Source of the DNA: Camelus bactrianus
Lineage: Eukaryota > Chordata > Mammalia > Artiodactyla > Camelidae
DNA: 64,000 nt
Assembly: GCF_048773025.1 (NCBI RefSeq)
Contig: NC_133544.1
Location: forward strand, 73,507,001-73,571,000
Direction: 5' to 3'
The position numbers were made by a program, and so were the translations under genes. The notes beneath the pieces are model-generated. The model was not told where the DNA came from, did not search any database, and saw only the letters and a program-made list of their open reading frames with translations. Shown here piece after piece: positions 62,476-64,000 of this stretch (its first letter is position 1; each line of letters begins with the position of its first letter).

Positions 62476-63425
62476 TCAGAAATAGAACACGGGACTGGGA
62501 CAAGGGTAAGGCAAGGTCAAGGCCCACTTGCCTTGGGCACAAAATTTAAAATGATGCCAAAAGTCACAGTAATCAAAGTAAATAATATTTTAATGCAATA
62601 TTTTTAAAAATCAAAATTAATATGAAAAATCCATGATGAACAAAATACCAAAATTTTAAATGACAGGATCAATATTACTGAGTTTTACTTTTGCCTCAGG
62701 CTCTGGCACAGCTTGGCATGGGACAGAACATTACACTATACCAGTCCCTCAGGATGCCCCTGCTCTGGAGACCCCAGGGACTCCCTGCCTCCGCAGCATG
62801 TGCTCAGGCAGCCTCGTGTCCTCAGCACTCCTCAGCGTGCACCTTTTCTTATCAGGCTTCCTCCACCTAGCAACCTGCCAGGTGCCACCTCTGTGCCTTC
62901 CGTTCCCTGGGCCCCAGTATATACTGCCTGCCCTCTTCCTATGCACATCTACCATCCATCCAGGCCCAACTCTAATCCCACTTCTCTACAGAGCCTTTCT
63001 AACTACCCTGACACCCTCACTCCCCTTTACCAGGAGCAGTGATTTTGCCCTTCTCTGAAATGCTGTCCCACTTATAATATGCACTCTACTGAGCATTCTC
63101 AGGGATGGTCCCTCCATGTTTCAGTTTTGTCTGTCTTGTGTGTAAAAGAGCATATTATATTTATCTTGTATCAGCCAGAGCACCATTATACTTGGCTTTC
63201 AGTAATGATTGGCTGTAATTCGTTGTCTGATGGATTTGATTGATTAAAAATTGAGCATTGAGTGTATCTGTTTCTGATTTACTTTTCTCACATAGGACTC
63301 TTCCCTCCAGATATAGTGAACATTGTGCATTTCCTCCTGGACACATTTCATTGTATCAGTTGAGATTTGAGCTTTGCACCATAAGTAAGCCACTAATTGC
63401 CTAATATAAGAACTGTTCCAGATTG
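62476..63425. other. Downstream of GANC: mostly unassigned
   Basis: Contains repeat-like AT-rich text at 62510-62660 that I cannot name and a weak L2-like piece at 62930-63140 (cttctctacagagcctttct). No exon of a following gene (CAPN3 in human) was recognised. Confidence 0.4.
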
Positions 63426-63429
63426 AAGG

Positions 63430-63845
63430 GGGCACTAAAGAGACAGGACAGCAGATGTGTGATCTGGGGTTGGATTCTGGAACTACAAGGGATATTATTG
63501 GGATAATTGGCAAAATTTGAATGGAATCTTTTGATTCCATGGTAATTTTCCTAATTTTGAGAGCTGTACTGACTATATATATAGAAGAATTTCCTTGTTT
63601 TTAGGAAATACACATGGAAGCATGAAAGGGTAATGGGCTAACATTAGCTCAGACTTACTCTCAAATGGCTCAGAAAATATTTATGTATAAGAAAAAGAGA
63701 CAGAGACAGAGAGAGAAAATCAGCAAAATGTGTTAAAATGTTACAGTTGAATCTGGATGAAAGCTATGTAGGAACTCCTTATCCTGTATTTTCAACTTTC
63801 CTGTAAGTTTTAAACTATTTCAAAGGAACAATTTTAAAAACAAAG
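63430..63845 (+). repeat. Old L1 3' end (L1MD/ME-like)
   Basis: ccttgtttttaggaaataca, gcttactctcaaatggctca-like text, gttgaatctggatgaaagct, tttcctgtaagttttaaact, a known L1 UTR order. Confidence 0.65.
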
Positions 63846-64000
63846 GTGCTGAGCCATATCTCCATAGTATCTAATAGCTTTAAAATGTTTGGTTTCTATT
63901 ACTGTAAAGGCTTATAAGCTGTGGTGTGGAAAATAGGATGAAATAGATGGAGTAGAGAATGAACTCCAGTACAAGAAAATACCTCTATTTCTGATGCAGC
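63846..64000. other. Window end, nothing recognised
   Basis: Short unassigned AT-rich sequence. Confidence 0.4.

Noticed and set aside
62660-63058. Open frame of 132 codons downstream of GANC
   Set aside because: Pro/Leu/Ser-rich in two overlapping frames, typical of pyrimidine-rich non-coding DNA, and part overlaps L2-like sequence.
1-64000. CRISPR arrays, operons, bacterial or phage systems
   Set aside because: None present; this is spliced mammalian DNA with interspersed repeats.

Overview
The window is mammalian nuclear DNA, almost certainly from a camelid (camel, llama or alpaca group). Three copies of the tRNA-Ala-derived vicSINE, two with clear A/B-box regions and all with target-site duplications, point to that family, and two L1 3' tails have the artiodactyl form. 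The species cannot be told from the sequence alone.

One host gene fills the window: GANC, neutral alpha-glucosidase C, a cytosolic glycoside hydrolase of family GH31. I placed 24 coding exons on the + strand between 193 and 61722. Every intron is GT-AG, every exon-exon phase agrees, and the joined exons give 2742 nt, that is 913 codons and a stop. The protein is one residue shorter than my memory of human GANC (914), the difference lying in exon 6. The catalytic nucleophile motif (exon 14) and the acid/base motif (exons 15-16) are intact, so the gene looks functional. Only 192 bases lie upstream of the ATG, so the promoter and any non-coding first exon cannot be judged. A likely poly(A) signal pair lies about 720 bases past the stop.

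The introns hold repeats of several ages: ancient MIR and L2 pieces, pogo/Tigger and hAT DNA transposon remnants, four MaLR-type solo LTR fossils, many L1 pieces (large ones in introns 5, 10, 15 and 22) and the young camelid SINEs. Several are nested and have readable target-site duplications. The least explained stretch is in intron 3 (about 5121-7761), where open, protein-like segments occur that are not GANC and that I could not assign. Downstream of GANC (62480-64000) I see only repeat-derived and unassigned sequence; no exon of a next gene was recognised.
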